DNA of 64,000 nucleotides from the NCBI RefSeq assembly GCF_900129425.1, contig NZ_LT670817.1:4712001-4776000 (forward strand), given 5' to 3'. Both the position numbers and the translations under genes were made by a program. Positions 8,197 to 17,478 of this stretch are shown piece after piece (within the stretch, counting starts at the first letter, position 1; each line of letters opens with the position of its first letter). A model generated the notes under the pieces. It was given only the letters and a program-made list of their open reading frames with translations. It did not search any database and had not been told where the DNA came from. The stretch comes from Bradyrhizobium erythrophlei (lineage in GTDB: Bacteria > Pseudomonadota > Alphaproteobacteria > Rhizobiales > Xanthobacteraceae).

Positions 8197-8510
8197 TGTC
8201 CCGGACGCGGTGCAGCGCCTCTTCGGCGCTGCTCCGCAGGGCCGGGACCCAGTCTGGTCAAAACAACACGGACCCCGGGAAGCGCACCACGCCGCAAGCG
8301 CGGCGCGCTGCGCAGCATCCGGGGAACGCAGCTACCTTCGTGTCCCGGACGCGGCGCGGCACTCTTCGGCGCTGCTCCGCAGAGGCGGGACCCAGTCTGG
8401 TCAAACAACATGGACCCCGGATCAGCAGCGCACCAAGCCGCAAGACATAGCGCGTCGAAGACGCGCGTGAACGCGCTGATGGCGCCGCGCGGCATCCGGG
8501 GAACGGGCGA
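8197..8510. repeat. Two tandem copies of a GC-rich intergenic repeat
   Basis: Both copies begin GTCCCGGACGCGG (8198 and 8342 regions) and share CTCTTCGGCGCTGCTCCGCAG, GGGACCCAGTCTGGTCAAA and GGACCCCGG, ending in CATCCGGGGAACG. The second copy is longer near its end. The gap 8182-8582 holds this repeat and a terminator but no gene. It differs from the CGTCAT-ended elements elsewhere in the window. Confidence 0.85.
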
Positions 8511-8526
8511 GAAACATACGGAAATG

Positions 8527-8559
8527 AAAAAACCCCGCGGCTCGCACCGCGGGGTTTTT
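8527..8559 (-). terminator. Rho-independent terminator of hppA
   Basis: A perfect ten-base stem AACCCCGCGG / CCGCGGGGTT with a six-base loop lies 24 bases after the hppA stop. Read leftward, it is followed by a run of six T; T residues on the other side would let it work in both directions. Confidence 0.9.
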
Positions 8560-8582
8560 GGTTTCGATCAGGATTCGGCGGT

Positions 8583-10703
8583 TTAGTGCGCCAGGATCGC
8601 CAGCAGCAACAGCGCGACGATGTTGGTGATCTTGATCATCGGGTTGACGGCCGGGCCGGCCGTATCCTTGTAGGGATCGCCGACGGTGTCGCCGGTCACC
8701 GCGGCCTTGTGGGCGTCGGAGCCCTTGCCGCCGTAATGGCCGTCCTCGATGTACTTTTTGGCATTGTCCCAGGCGCCGCCGCCCGAGGTCATGGAGATCG
8801 CGACGAACAGGCCGGTCACGATAACGCCGAGCAGCATCGCGCCCACCGACGAGAACGCCGCCGACTTGCCGGCCGCCCCGCCGCCCGCGATCACGTAGAT
8901 CGCGAAGTAGACCACGATCGGGGAGAGCACCGGCAGCAGCGACGGGATGATCATTTCCTTGATCGCCGCCTTGGTCAGAAGATCGACCGCCTTGCCGTAG
9001 TCCGGCTTGTCAGTGCCCTGCATGATGCCGGGCTTTTCACGGAACTGACGCCGCACTTCCTCGACGATCGCGCCGGCCGCGCGGCCGACCGCGGTCATGC
9101 CCATCGCGCCGAACAAATACGGCAACAGGCCGCCGAACAGCAGGCCAACCACGACGTAGGGGTTGTTCAGCGAGAAGTCCGGGATCACGCCCTGGAAGTA
9201 GGGAAACTTCACGGCGTTGGCGATGAAGTATTTGAGGTCTTCATTGTAGGCCGCAAACAGCACCAGCGCGCCCAAACCTGCCGAGCCGATCGCATAACCC
9301 TTTGTCACGGCCTTGGTGGTGTTGCCGACCGCGTCGAGCGCGTCGGTGGCCTTGCGGACTTCCTTGGGCAGGCCGGCCATCTCGGCAATGCCGCCGGCAT
9401 TGTCGGTGACCGGGCCGAAGGCGTCGAGCGCCACGACCATGCCGGCCAGCGCCAGCATGGTGGTGGTCGCAATCGCGATGCCGAACAGGCCGGCCAAGCT
9501 GTAGGTGACGAGGATGCCGGCAATGATGACCAGCGCCGGACCGGCGGTGGACTCCATCGAGATCGCCAGGCCCTGGATCACGTTGGTGCCGTGGCCGGTG
9601 ACCGACGACGCCGCGATCGACTTCACCGGGCGATATTCGGTGCCGGTATAGTATTCGGTGATCCAGATGATCAGCCCGGTGACGGCGAGGCCGACGATGC
9701 CGCATTCGAACAGCGCCATGCCGGTGAACTTCACGCCCGCCAGCGGACCGAAGCCGACCAGCCAGTTGATCGCGCCGGCGACGCCGATCAATGACAGGAT
9801 GCCGGTTGCGATCAGGCCCTTGTACAGCGCGCCCATGATCGACTGGTTGGCGCCGAGCTTGACGAAGAAGGTGCCGATGATCGAGGTGATGATGCAGACA
9901 CCGCCGATCGCGAGCGGCAGCGTCATCATGTTCACCAGCAGCGGCGAGGTCGCAAAGAAGATCGCGGCCAGCACCATGGTGGCGACTGCGGTCACCGCGT
10001 AGGTCTCGAACAGGTCGGCCGCCATGCCGGCGCAATCGCCGACATTGTCGCCGACGTTGTCGGCAATCGTGGCGGGGTTGCGCGGATCGTCTTCGGGAAT
10101 GCCGGCCTCGACCTTGCCGACCAGATCGCCGCCGACGTCGGCGCCCTTGGTGAAGATGCCGCCGCCGAGCCGCGCGAAGATCGAAATCAGCGAAGCGCCG
10201 AAGCCGAGCGCCACCAGCGCGTCGACCACGGTGCGGCTGTTGGCGGCCAGATCCAGGAAATGCGTCAGATAGGCGAAGTAGATGGTGACGCCGAGCAGCG
10301 CGAGGCCCGCGACCAGCATGCCGGTGATGGCGCCGGCCTTGAAGGCGAGTTCAAGTCCGCCGGCCAGCGACGTCGTCGCGGCCTGTGCGGTGCGCACATT
10401 GGCGCGAACCGAGACGTTCATGCCGATGAAGCCGGCCGAGCCCGACAGCACCGCCCCGATCAGGAAGCCGACCGCGACCAGCATGCCGAGGAAATAGGCC
10501 AGCAGCACGAAGATCACGATGCCGACCATACCGATCGTCATGTACTGGCGCTTGAGATAGGCCTGCGCGCCTTCGCGCACCGCAGCCGCGATTTCCTGCA
10601 TCCGCGGATTGCCGGCATCCGCCTTCAAAACCGATGCGGTCGCCCAGATGGCGTAAACGATGGAAAGCGCTCCGCAGAGCACAATCACCCATAATGCTGT
10701 CAT
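8583..10703 (-). CDS. hppA: Membrane proton-translocating pyrophosphatase, K+-independent type
   Basis: The 706-residue integral membrane enzyme couples pyrophosphate hydrolysis to proton export. Substrate and Mg2+ site motifs are visible: DVGGDLVGKVEAGIPEDDPRNPATIADNVGDNVGD at about 189-223 and DNAGGIAEM near 434-442. Lys464 in GNTTKA is the residue that marks K+-independent enzymes; K+-dependent ones carry Ala. The start is ATG 10703 (MTALWVIVLCG); the upstream in-frame extension is not hydrophobic and is excluded. A strong terminator follows. Confidence 0.97.
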   Translation of the reverse strand: MTALWVIVLCGALSIVYAIWATASVLKADAGNPRMQEIAAAVREGAQAYLKRQYMTIGMVGIVIFVLLAYFLGMLVAVGFLIGAVLSGSAGFIGMNVSVRANVRTAQAATTSLAGGLELAFKAGAITGMLVAGLALLGVTIYFAYLTHFLDLAANSRTVVDALVALGFGASLISIFARLGGGIFTKGADVGGDLVGKVEAGIPEDDPRNPATIADNVGDNVGDCAGMAADLFETYAVTAVATMVLAAIFFATSPLLVNMMTLPLAIGGVCIITSIIGTFFVKLGANQSIMGALYKGLIATGILSLIGVAGAINWLVGFGPLAGVKFTGMALFECGIVGLAVTGLIIWITEYYTGTEYRPVKSIAASSVTGHGTNVIQGLAISMESTAGPALVIIAGILVTYSLAGLFGIAIATTTMLALAGMVVALDAFGPVTDNAGGIAEMAGLPKEVRKATDALDAVGNTTKAVTKGYAIGSAGLGALVLFAAYNEDLKYFIANAVKFPYFQGVIPDFSLNNPYVVVGLLFGGLLPYLFGAMGMTAVGRAAGAIVEEVRRQFREKPGIMQGTDKPDYGKAVDLLTKAAIKEMIIPSLLPVLSPIVVYFAIYVIAGGGAAGKSAAFSSVGAMLLGVIVTGLFVAISMTSGGGAWDNAKKYIEDGHYGGKGSDAHKAAVTGDTVGDPYKDTAGPAVNPMIKITNIVALLLLAILAH

Positions 10704-10912
10704 TGAATTTGCCTCAGATCCTTGATTCTGTCGGACGCCTGTCACCGCGGGAGCGGCGGGCACGTAAAAACAAGGCCTTACCCTGCCCAAAAGAGCGGCC
10801 TTAAATCGGCGGGACCATGCCAAAATCATATCCCGGGCGCAACGTCGCGGAGGCCAGAAACCGTCGATTTCGGCAGGTATTTGCGCCGAACCCGGCGGTT
10901 TCCGCCAGATTC

Positions 10913-11914
10913 CTAAAAATGACTGTAAGAGAGGCGCTTAAGGCCAATTTCGCTGCCCTGCGCGTCGAGGAATTTCGGGGCCGACACCCCCGCGACCACC
11001 GCGCCGATGGAGGTCACGGCCACCCCCGCGGCGTCGGCGGCTTGCGCGAACGCCGCCAAGCGATTCTCCGGGACCGCGCACAGGACCTCGTAATCGTCGC
11101 CGCCGGCAACGATGGCCTCGATGCCGACGCTGCCGCCCGCCAGCAGCGCCGCAGCGGCCGCCGACAAGGGGATACCGGGTGCGTCGATGACAGCCGATAC
11201 GCCCGACGCCGCGCATAGCTTGGCGAGATCGCCGGCGAGACCATCGGATACATCCATCGCCGCGCCGGCGTGATCGCGGACTGCCTGCGCCAGCGCAGTG
11301 CGCGGCTGCGGAATCCGGTAGCGGCCCACCAGCATCGCTTTTGCCGCTGCGTCATCGGCCAGGACAGCCGCGACCGCGCCGCCCCGCAGGATGTCGAGAC
11401 CCAGCGCGGCGTCGCCGATCGTTCCCGTCACCACGACGCGGTCGCCCGGCTTCGCGCCGGTGCGATAGACCATCTTGCCCGCAGGCACGCGCCCGAACGC
11501 CGTGATCGAGATCATCAGGGGACCCGGCGTGGAAACGGTGTCGCCGCCCAGCAGCGGACAGCGGAACAGGCCGGCGTCCTCGCCAAGCCCGCGCGCGAAT
11601 GCTGTCAGCCACGCATCCTCAGCGGAACGCAGCGCGAGCGTCAGCACGAAGCCTGCCGGACTCGCGCCCTTCGCGGCGAGATCGGAGAGGTTCACCCGCA
11701 GCGCCTTGCGCGCGACGGTATCGGGGGGATCGTCGGGCAAAAAATGCACGCCCTCGACGATAGCGTCGGTGGTGACCACGATGTCCTCGCCCAACGCCTT
11801 GAGGACCGCCGCGTCGTCATCCAGATTGAAGGCGCCGGGGTCGGTCGCGAGCGGACGGAAATAGCGGGAGATCAGGGAGTCTTCGCCGGACGGTGTTTCT
11901 TTGCGGTCGGTCAT
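10913..11914 (-). CDS. thiL: Thiamine-monophosphate kinase
   Basis: ThiL phosphorylates thiamine monophosphate to the active cofactor thiamine diphosphate. The AIR-synthase-like fold is seen in FNLDDDAAVL, VVTTDAIVEGVHFLPD, LSDLAAKGASP, LLGGDTVSTPGPLMISITAFG and MDVSDGLAGDLAKL, with metal-binding aspartates in the usual places. Length 333 is normal. It lies between nusB and hppA, separated from nusB by a palindromic repeat. Confidence 0.96.
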   Translation of the reverse strand: MTDRKETPSGEDSLISRYFRPLATDPGAFNLDDDAAVLKALGEDIVVTTDAIVEGVHFLPDDPPDTVARKALRVNLSDLAAKGASPAGFVLTLALRSAEDAWLTAFARGLGEDAGLFRCPLLGGDTVSTPGPLMISITAFGRVPAGKMVYRTGAKPGDRVVVTGTIGDAALGLDILRGGAVAAVLADDAAAKAMLVGRYRIPQPRTALAQAVRDHAGAAMDVSDGLAGDLAKLCAASGVSAVIDAPGIPLSAAAAALLAGGSVGIEAIVAGGDDYEVLCAVPENRLAAFAQAADAAGVAVTSIGAVVAGVSAPKFLDAQGSEIGLKRLSYSHF

Positions 11915-11954
11915 GACGCGCGACCCAGCCCACAGCCGTCATCGCCCAGCGCAA

Positions 11955-12063
11955 AGCTGTCATCGCCCGGCTTGACCGGGCGATCCAGTATTGCAGAGGC
12001 GCCGGCGATTGATCGAGAGGCCGCGGCGTACTGGATCATCCGCCTTCGCGGATGATGACAGCT
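11955..12063. repeat. Dispersed inverted-repeat element (AGCTGTCATC ends)
   Basis: Perfect ten-base inverted ends AGCTGTCATC and GATGACAGCT enclose about 90 bases containing a second pair, ATCGCCCGG/CCGGGCGAT, and CCAGTA/TACTGG. It lies between nusB and thiL. It is similar in layout to the element at 19791-19918. Confidence 0.85.
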
Positions 12064-12088
12064 GAGGAGGCGGCCATAGGCCGTCATC

Positions 12089-12601
12089 TCAGCCTCCCGC
12101 CCGCGCGAACTCATCGGCGCGAAACTGGCGGGCGATCTGGTCGAGCACCGCGTTCACCATGCCGGTCTCATCGCCGTCGACAAAGGCGTTGGCGACGTCG
12201 ACATATTCGGAGACCACGACGCGGCCGGGCACATCCTTGCGATGCTCGAGTTCGTAGGAGCCGGCGCGCAGCACCGCACGCAGGATGGCGTCGATCCGCT
12301 TCAAGGGCCAGCCCTTCGACAGCGCTTCGTCGATCAGCGGGTCAAGCTTGGCCTGGTCGCGCACCACGCCGGACACGACGTCGCGGAAAAAGGCCGCCTC
12401 GGCCGGCAGGTATTTATCGCCCTCGACCTCGCCGCCGAGCCAATGGCTCTCGAACTCGGCGAAGATATCGTTGATCCCGGCGCCGCCGATATCCATCTGA
12501 TAGAGCGCCTGCACCGCGGCGAGCCGCGCCGCGCCGCGCCGGTTGGCTTTCCTGTCCGGACCTTTGGCCTGCTTGTCCTGCGTCTTCTTGTTCTCTGCCA
12601 T
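12089..12601 (-). CDS. nusB: Transcription antitermination factor NusB
   Basis: This is a 170-residue helical protein with the NusB core: RRGAARLAAVQALYQMDIGG, RRIDAILRAVLRAGSYEL-like segment (LKRIDAILRAVLRAGSYEL), and VVVSEYVDVANAFVDGDETGMVNAVLDQIARQFR. It binds boxA RNA with NusE in rRNA antitermination. The N-terminus is lysine-rich. It starts two bases after the ribH stop, so the ribH-nusB pair is one translational unit, as in many bacteria. Confidence 0.96.
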   Translation of the reverse strand: MAENKKTQDKQAKGPDRKANRRGAARLAAVQALYQMDIGGAGINDIFAEFESHWLGGEVEGDKYLPAEAAFFRDVVSGVVRDQAKLDPLIDEALSKGWPLKRIDAILRAVLRAGSYELEHRKDVPGRVVVSEYVDVANAFVDGDETGMVNAVLDQIARQFRADEFARAGG

Positions 12602-12603
12602 GA

Positions 12604-13095
12604 TCAAACCTGCGTCAGCCGGCGCTTGATGCGCAGCATGGCCAATGCTGCCCGCGCGGCGTCGCCGCCTTTGTTGAGTTCGCCGGGGCGCGCCCTCGCC
12701 CACGCCTGTGCGTCGGTGTTGACGGTGATGATGCCGTTGCCGAGCGGAAAACGTCTGTCCACCGCGAGGTCCATCAGCGCGCGCGAGGATTCCATCGAGA
12801 CGATCTCGAAATGGATAGTGTCGCCCCTGATCACGCATCCGAGCGCGATCGCGGCGTCGTAGGGCTTGCCCCTGCTCTCGGCGGCATCGAGCGCAATCGC
12901 GATTGCCGCGGGGATTTCCAATGCGCCGGGAACCGTGATCACGTCGTGACCAACACCGGCGGCTTTCAGCTCGGCAACCGCGCCTTCCAGCATCGCATCC
13001 TGGATATCGTCATAGAAGCGCGCCTCGACAATCAGCGCACGCGCGCCCGAGATATCGGTTTGATCCTTCAACTGTGCACGCCGCGCGTCTGCCAT
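12604..13095 (-). CDS. ribH: 6,7-dimethyl-8-ribityllumazine synthase
   Basis: RibH makes 6,7-dimethyl-8-ribityllumazine, the penultimate step to riboflavin. Features: ALIVEARFYDDIQDAML, VPGALEIPAAI, the substrate loop ALGCVIRGDTIHFE with the catalytic His, and FPLGNGIITVN. Length 163 fits an icosahedral or pentameric lumazine synthase. It is upstream of and nearly adjoining nusB; an acyl-CoA synthetase lies between it and ribE. Confidence 0.96.
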   Translation of the reverse strand: MADARRAQLKDQTDISGARALIVEARFYDDIQDAMLEGAVAELKAAGVGHDVITVPGALEIPAAIAIALDAAESRGKPYDAAIALGCVIRGDTIHFEIVSMESSRALMDLAVDRRFPLGNGIITVNTDAQAWARARPGELNKGGDAARAALAMLRIKRRLTQV

Positions 13096-13185
13096 CTTGT
13101 TCCATGAGTATTGATTTGCTGTGCGGGGGTTTTAGTCGCCGCTCCACAGGAAGCCAAGCACTATACTGCCCGCGATTGAACCGGA

Positions 13186-15048
13186 TCAGCCCGCGGTATT
13201 CACTTTGCAGTCAAACAGATACCCTTGCAGCGCGGCTTCGGCTGCCGATCGTTTCGCTGAATGTGCAGGACGCAGCGTCACCGTGACATCGACCCCGCGC
13301 TTTCCGCCGGCCACGACATCGACGCGGAAATCGTCAATACCGAGGGCCTTGATGATTTCCTCCACGACGACCCGTTGCACGGCGTCGATGCGAAGCTGGG
13401 GCTTGAATATCTTGCCGACACTCGTCATCGGAATAGCCTCGATGATGACGATCTGCTTCGGCCACGCCGGCCTCTCGGCGATCAACGGCTCGGCGAATGC
13501 CCTAAGCTCCTCGGTCGTCACCTGCGCGCCCGGCTGCAACGCGACATAACAAATCGGCAGTTCGCCCGCATACCGGTCCGGCTGCCCCACGGCGGCAGCC
13601 AGCGCCACCGCGGGATGGGCCTCCAGCGCGCTTTCAATCACCACCGGATCGATATTGTGGCCACTGCGGATAATCAGATCCTTTGACCGGCCTGCGATGA
13701 AAATCCGCCCCTGCTCGTCGGTATAAGCAAGATCGCCGCTCTCGAGCCAGCCATCGCGAAGCAAGCTCGCATTGTGGCTCGGATCGCGATATCCCGGCGT
13801 GACGTGCGGTCCGGAAATCATCAGCACGCCGATCTCATGTGGCGCGCATGGCCCGTCCAGGAAACCGTCGGCGCCGAGCCTGCGGACCACGGCCTCGGTA
13901 TAGGGAATGCGATAGCCCACCGATCCCAGCACCGACTCCCCGCACGCCGGATCGACCGCCAGCACGCCGGCGGTTTCCGTCATTCCAATGATCTCATGGA
14001 TCTTCTTGCCGGTCATCGCCTGGAATTTCTCGCCGACGGCGCGGGGCAGCATCGAAGCGCCCGTAACCGCGTAGCGCGCAGAAGAGATATCGGCGTCGAC
14101 GGGAACATTGAGCAGCGCGGACAGAGCGGTCGGAACACCGCCGATCACGGTGGCCCTGGTACGTGCGACGATCCGCCAGAAATTTTTGACCATCAGCGGA
14201 TTACGCATCCCCGAAGGCGACAGCACGATCACGTTCGAGCCGGCCAGGAAACAGGACAGACCGACCGAGATGGCGCCTCCGACGTGAAACAACGGCAAAC
14301 TGTTGGTCAGATTGTCGGTCTCGCCGAGATCGTACAGCACGGCTGCGCCGAATGCGGCGACGATCTGGTTGCGGTGGGTGTGCACGACCAGCTTCGGTGA
14401 ACCGGTGGTGCCTCCGGTGTGGAAATAGGCGGCGACATCGTCGTCGCGGCGGCTGTTGCCGGATGCGAGAACTTTTCCATCCTGGGCCGCGAGCGCCGAG
14501 GCAAATTCGATGACACCGTCCGGCAACGGCGCGTCCGTCACCGAGATCCGGATGAGCTTGAGACCCGGAATCAACGCCTGGACCGCCAGAGCTTTCTGCC
14601 AGATGTCGAGTTGCGGATGAGGCCCCAGCGTCACCAGGATCGTCGCGCCGGAGGCCTCGATCAGCTCGGCGATGTTTTGCGCCTGCAGCAGGAAATTAAT
14701 GGGCACCGCATAGCCCGCGGTCTCCGCGCCCCACAAGGTGAAATGGGTTTCGACCAGGCTCGGCAGGATGTAGGCCACGCCCGGCGCAGATCCGCCGATG
14801 GAGGTAAACAGATTGGCCGCACGGGTGATGCCTTCGAGCAATTGACGGTAGGAAACCAGGCGCGGTTTCTCCTCATCCTCTCCCGTCATCACCATGGTCA
14901 GCGCGGTATGATCCGGATTGCGTGCCGCGCTCTTCACAAAGACGTCGTAGACGCATCTCGCGTCGTAACGTTGCGCAAACGGCTTTTCGTTTTCGAATCG
15001 AATCACGTCCGCAAGCGTCGCGATCGGATAGTCGCTGAATGCTGGCAC
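13186..15048 (-). CDS. AMP-forming acyl-CoA synthetase
   Basis: A 620-residue ANL-superfamily ligase activating a carboxylate via acyl-AMP to acyl-CoA. Motifs in order: phosphate loop AYFHTGGTTGSPK, IIGMTETAGVLAVDP, ESGDLAYTDEQGRIFIAGRSKDLIIRSG (hinge and adenylate-binding Asp/Arg) and the C-terminal lysine region SVGKIFKPQLR. It is odd to find it between ribE and ribH, 55-90 bases from each. The substrate is unknown, and no link to riboflavin is evident beyond position. Confidence 0.92.
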   Translation of the reverse strand: MPAFSDYPIATLADVIRFENEKPFAQRYDARCVYDVFVKSAARNPDHTALTMVMTGEDEEKPRLVSYRQLLEGITRAANLFTSIGGSAPGVAYILPSLVETHFTLWGAETAGYAVPINFLLQAQNIAELIEASGATILVTLGPHPQLDIWQKALAVQALIPGLKLIRISVTDAPLPDGVIEFASALAAQDGKVLASGNSRRDDDVAAYFHTGGTTGSPKLVVHTHRNQIVAAFGAAVLYDLGETDNLTNSLPLFHVGGAISVGLSCFLAGSNVIVLSPSGMRNPLMVKNFWRIVARTRATVIGGVPTALSALLNVPVDADISSARYAVTGASMLPRAVGEKFQAMTGKKIHEIIGMTETAGVLAVDPACGESVLGSVGYRIPYTEAVVRRLGADGFLDGPCAPHEIGVLMISGPHVTPGYRDPSHNASLLRDGWLESGDLAYTDEQGRIFIAGRSKDLIIRSGHNIDPVVIESALEAHPAVALAAAVGQPDRYAGELPICYVALQPGAQVTTEELRAFAEPLIAERPAWPKQIVIIEAIPMTSVGKIFKPQLRIDAVQRVVVEEIIKALGIDDFRVDVVAGGKRGVDVTVTLRPAHSAKRSAAEAALQGYLFDCKVNTAG

Positions 15049-15102
15049 TGGATCTCCCCAAATGTTGGGATCTCTGCGGACCCTTTTTGACGAACCGTAC
15101 CG

Positions 15103-15714
15103 CTACAATGGCATCTCGCTCAACCGCGCGGCGTAGCGCGCCATCAGGTCGACCTCGAGATTGACCTCGCTGCCGGCGCGCCAGCTGTGAAGCGTCGTGA
15201 CATTTAGCGTGTGCGGAATGATCAGCACCGAAAACGCTGTCTCATCGACGGTATTGACCGTCAGCGACACGCCATCCAGCGTGACCGAGCCCTTGGCCGC
15301 GATGAAGCGCGCCAGTTCGCGCGTGGTGCGCAGTTCGAACCGCGCCATGTCGGGAAGGTCGTCGCGCGTGACGATGGTGGCGATCCCGTCGGCATGGCCG
15401 GCCACGATATGGCCGCCGAGTTCATCGCCGATCTTCAGCGCGCGCTCGAGGTTGAGTTTGGTGCCGACGCTCCAATGTTTTGCGGTGGTCATGCCAAGGG
15501 TTTCAGCGGCGGCGTCGACATCGAACCAGGTCTTGTCGCCCGCGACGCCCGCGGCGACCACCGTCAGGCAGACGCCGTTGCAGGCGATCGAGGCGCCGTC
15601 CGCGATGCCGGCACGGTCGTAGCGGCAGGCGATTCGCAGCCGGTGCAACTGCCCCTGCGCCGTTGGGGTCATGGCCGTTATCTCGCCGATGTCGGTGACA
15701 ATGCCGGTGAACAT
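15103..15714 (-). CDS. ribE: Riboflavin synthase alpha chain
   Basis: RibE dismutates two lumazine molecules into riboflavin. The start MFTGIVTDIGEI at 15714 is the family's invariant N-terminus; the upstream extension is read-through of a repeat element. Two lumazine-binding repeats are visible (GASIACNGVCLTVV in the first; KGSVTLDGVSLTVNTV in the second). Length 203 is typical. It lies downstream of ribD, separated by a palindromic repeat. Confidence 0.97.
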   Translation of the reverse strand: MFTGIVTDIGEITAMTPTAQGQLHRLRIACRYDRAGIADGASIACNGVCLTVVAAGVAGDKTWFDVDAAAETLGMTTAKHWSVGTKLNLERALKIGDELGGHIVAGHADGIATIVTRDDLPDMARFELRTTRELARFIAAKGSVTLDGVSLTVNTVDETAFSVLIIPHTLNVTTLHSWRAGSEVNLEVDLMARYAARLSEMPL

Positions 15715-15728
15715 CTGTGTCCTCTTGC

Positions 15729-15811
15729 CGTCATGGCCGGGTGGCCATCCACGTTTTCCTTTGTCATTTGTGGCCAAGACGTGGATGCCCGGCACAAGGC
15801 CGGGCATGACG
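15729..15811. repeat. Dispersed CGTCAT-ended double-hairpin element
   Basis: Starts CGTCATGGCCGGG and ends GGCCGGGCATGACG, with inner hairpin ATGCCCGGC-acaag-GCCGGGCAT. The left hairpin is shortened compared with copies at 18977, 27660 and 38591. It lies between ribD and ribE. Confidence 0.85.
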
Positions 15812-15822
15812 AGCTTGGGTGT

Positions 15823-16974
15823 TCATGCGCGCTCGTAGATCGTCAGAGTATCCTTCTGCAGGCTTTCGCTAGCACGAACGCGAAAGTCCGGCGACTGTGT
15901 GATGGATGTCGGCGGCAATGCCTCCAGCGCATCGACGCCGCCGGCGCCGATCGCATCGGGGCCGCGCAGCAGCCAGACTTCGTCGACCAGCCCTGAGGCG
16001 ACAAAGGATGACGCCACGCGCGCGCCGCCTTCCACCAAAAGCCGTGTGATGCCCTTTTCAGCGAGCGCATGCAGCACAGCCTTAAGATCTAGCCCCGACG
16101 GCGTGGTCGTGGTGGCCACCCGGATCACCTGCGCGCCGGCGGCGCCGAGCTTCATGGCGGCAGGCGCTTCCGACAAGGTCGAGGTCATCACCCACAGCGG
16201 CGTCTGGCGCGCGGAATGAACCAGCCGGCTGCTGCCTGATATCCGCAGGCTCCGATCGAGTACCACCCGCACCGGCGAACGCGCTTCCATGCCCGGCAGC
16301 CGGCAGGTCAAAAGCGGATCGTCCGCCTGCACCGTGCCGATCCCGACCAGGATCGCGTCGGATTGCGCCCGCAGCAGATGCACCCGCGCTCTTGCGGCGT
16401 CGCCCGATATCGCCACGGGTTTGCGCTCCGCAGCGCCGATCTTGTCGTCGGCGGATACCGCGAGCTTGAGGATCACGTGGGGACGCTTGTCGCGGATGCG
16501 CCTGAAATGGCCGGCATGGTCATGCGCCGCCTCCGCCGCCCCTGGCCCGATGTCGACCGTAATGCCGGCGGCGCGCAATTTGGCATGGCCCTGCCCGGCC
16601 ACCTCCGGGTTGGGATCCTCGATCGCCGAGACCACGCGGGCGATGCCGGCGGCAATGATGGCGTCCGCACAGGGCGGCGACTTGCCGATATGGGAGCACG
16701 GCTCCAGCGTCGCATAGAGCGTGGCGCCTCGCGCAGCCTCGCCGGCGCGCTTGAGCGCCTCCGGTTCGGCATGGGGGCGGCCGCCGGGCTGGGTCCAGCC
16801 ACGGCCGATGATGACGCCGTCCTTGACCACGACCGCGCCGACGGCGGGATTGGGCCAGGTTTGGCCCTGCCCGCGGCGCCCGAGCGTCAATGCCAGCCGC
16901 ATGAAGCGCTGGTCGGCGGCTTTGGATTGCTTCGATTTCTGCGCGAACTGGTCTTCCAGAATGCGGAAGATCAT
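15823..16974 (-). CDS. ribD: Bifunctional riboflavin deaminase/reductase
   Basis: The N-terminal half is a zinc deaminase: GGRPHAEPEAL supplies the His-Ala-Glu motif and EPCSHIGKSPPCADAI the two zinc cysteines. The C-terminal half is a NADPH reductase (HVILKLAVSADDKIG, DAILVGIGTVQADDPLLTCRLPG, LLVEGGARVASSF). It performs the second and third steps of riboflavin synthesis. Its ATG overlaps the nrdR stop by four bases (ATGA), indicating translational coupling. Confidence 0.97.
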   Translation of the reverse strand: MIFRILEDQFAQKSKQSKAADQRFMRLALTLGRRGQGQTWPNPAVGAVVVKDGVIIGRGWTQPGGRPHAEPEALKRAGEAARGATLYATLEPCSHIGKSPPCADAIIAAGIARVVSAIEDPNPEVAGQGHAKLRAAGITVDIGPGAAEAAHDHAGHFRRIRDKRPHVILKLAVSADDKIGAAERKPVAISGDAARARVHLLRAQSDAILVGIGTVQADDPLLTCRLPGMEARSPVRVVLDRSLRISGSSRLVHSARQTPLWVMTSTLSEAPAAMKLGAAGAQVIRVATTTTPSGLDLKAVLHALAEKGITRLLVEGGARVASSFVASGLVDEVWLLRGPDAIGAGGVDALEALPPTSITQSPDFRVRASESLQKDTLTIYERA

Positions 16975-17453
16975 TTGCGTAACAGGGCCAGCCGCGCGTC
17001 GTCGTCGCCGGAGAGCTCGCCGAGCACGGCTTCGAAGTCTTTCGCTTCGCGGAAATTGCGATAGACCGAGGCGAAGCGGACATAGGCGACGTCGTCGAGC
17101 TGACGCAGATGCTCCATCACGATCTCGCCGATCGCCTCGGATGAAATCTCGGCTTCGCCGCCGCTTTCCAGCTCGCGCACGATGGCCGAGACCATCTTCT
17201 CGACCCGCTCCGCATCGACCGGACGCTTGCGCAGGGAAATCTGCAGCGAGCGCACCAGTTTATCGCGGTCGAACGGCACCCGGCGGCCGTTGCGCTTGAT
17301 CACCGTGAGTTCGCGCAGCTGCACGCGCTCGAAGGTGGTGAAGCGGAAATTGCAGGCGATGCATACCCGCCGGCGCCGGATCACGGCGGAATCCTCGGTC
17401 GGACGGGAGTCCTTTACCTGGGTATCGAGACTGTTGCAGCTTGGGCAACGCAT
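16971..17453 (-). CDS. nrdR: Transcriptional repressor NrdR
   Basis: A 160-residue regulator of ribonucleotide reductase genes. The N-terminal zinc ribbon has Cys3, Cys6, Cys31 and Cys34, followed by the ATP-cone domain that senses nucleotides (VIKRNGRRVPFDRDKLVRSLQISLRKRPVD). The family represses nrd operons at NrdR boxes when dATP is abundant. It lies 25 bases after glyA and overlaps ribD, the common glyA-nrdR-ribD order. Confidence 0.97.
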   Translation of the reverse strand: MRCPSCNSLDTQVKDSRPTEDSAVIRRRRVCIACNFRFTTFERVQLRELTVIKRNGRRVPFDRDKLVRSLQISLRKRPVDAERVEKMVSAIVRELESGGEAEISSEAIGEIVMEHLRQLDDVAYVRFASVYRNFREAKDFEAVLGELSGDDDARLALLRK

Positions 17454-17478
17454 CCGGCTAAAACCTTACTGCAAGACC

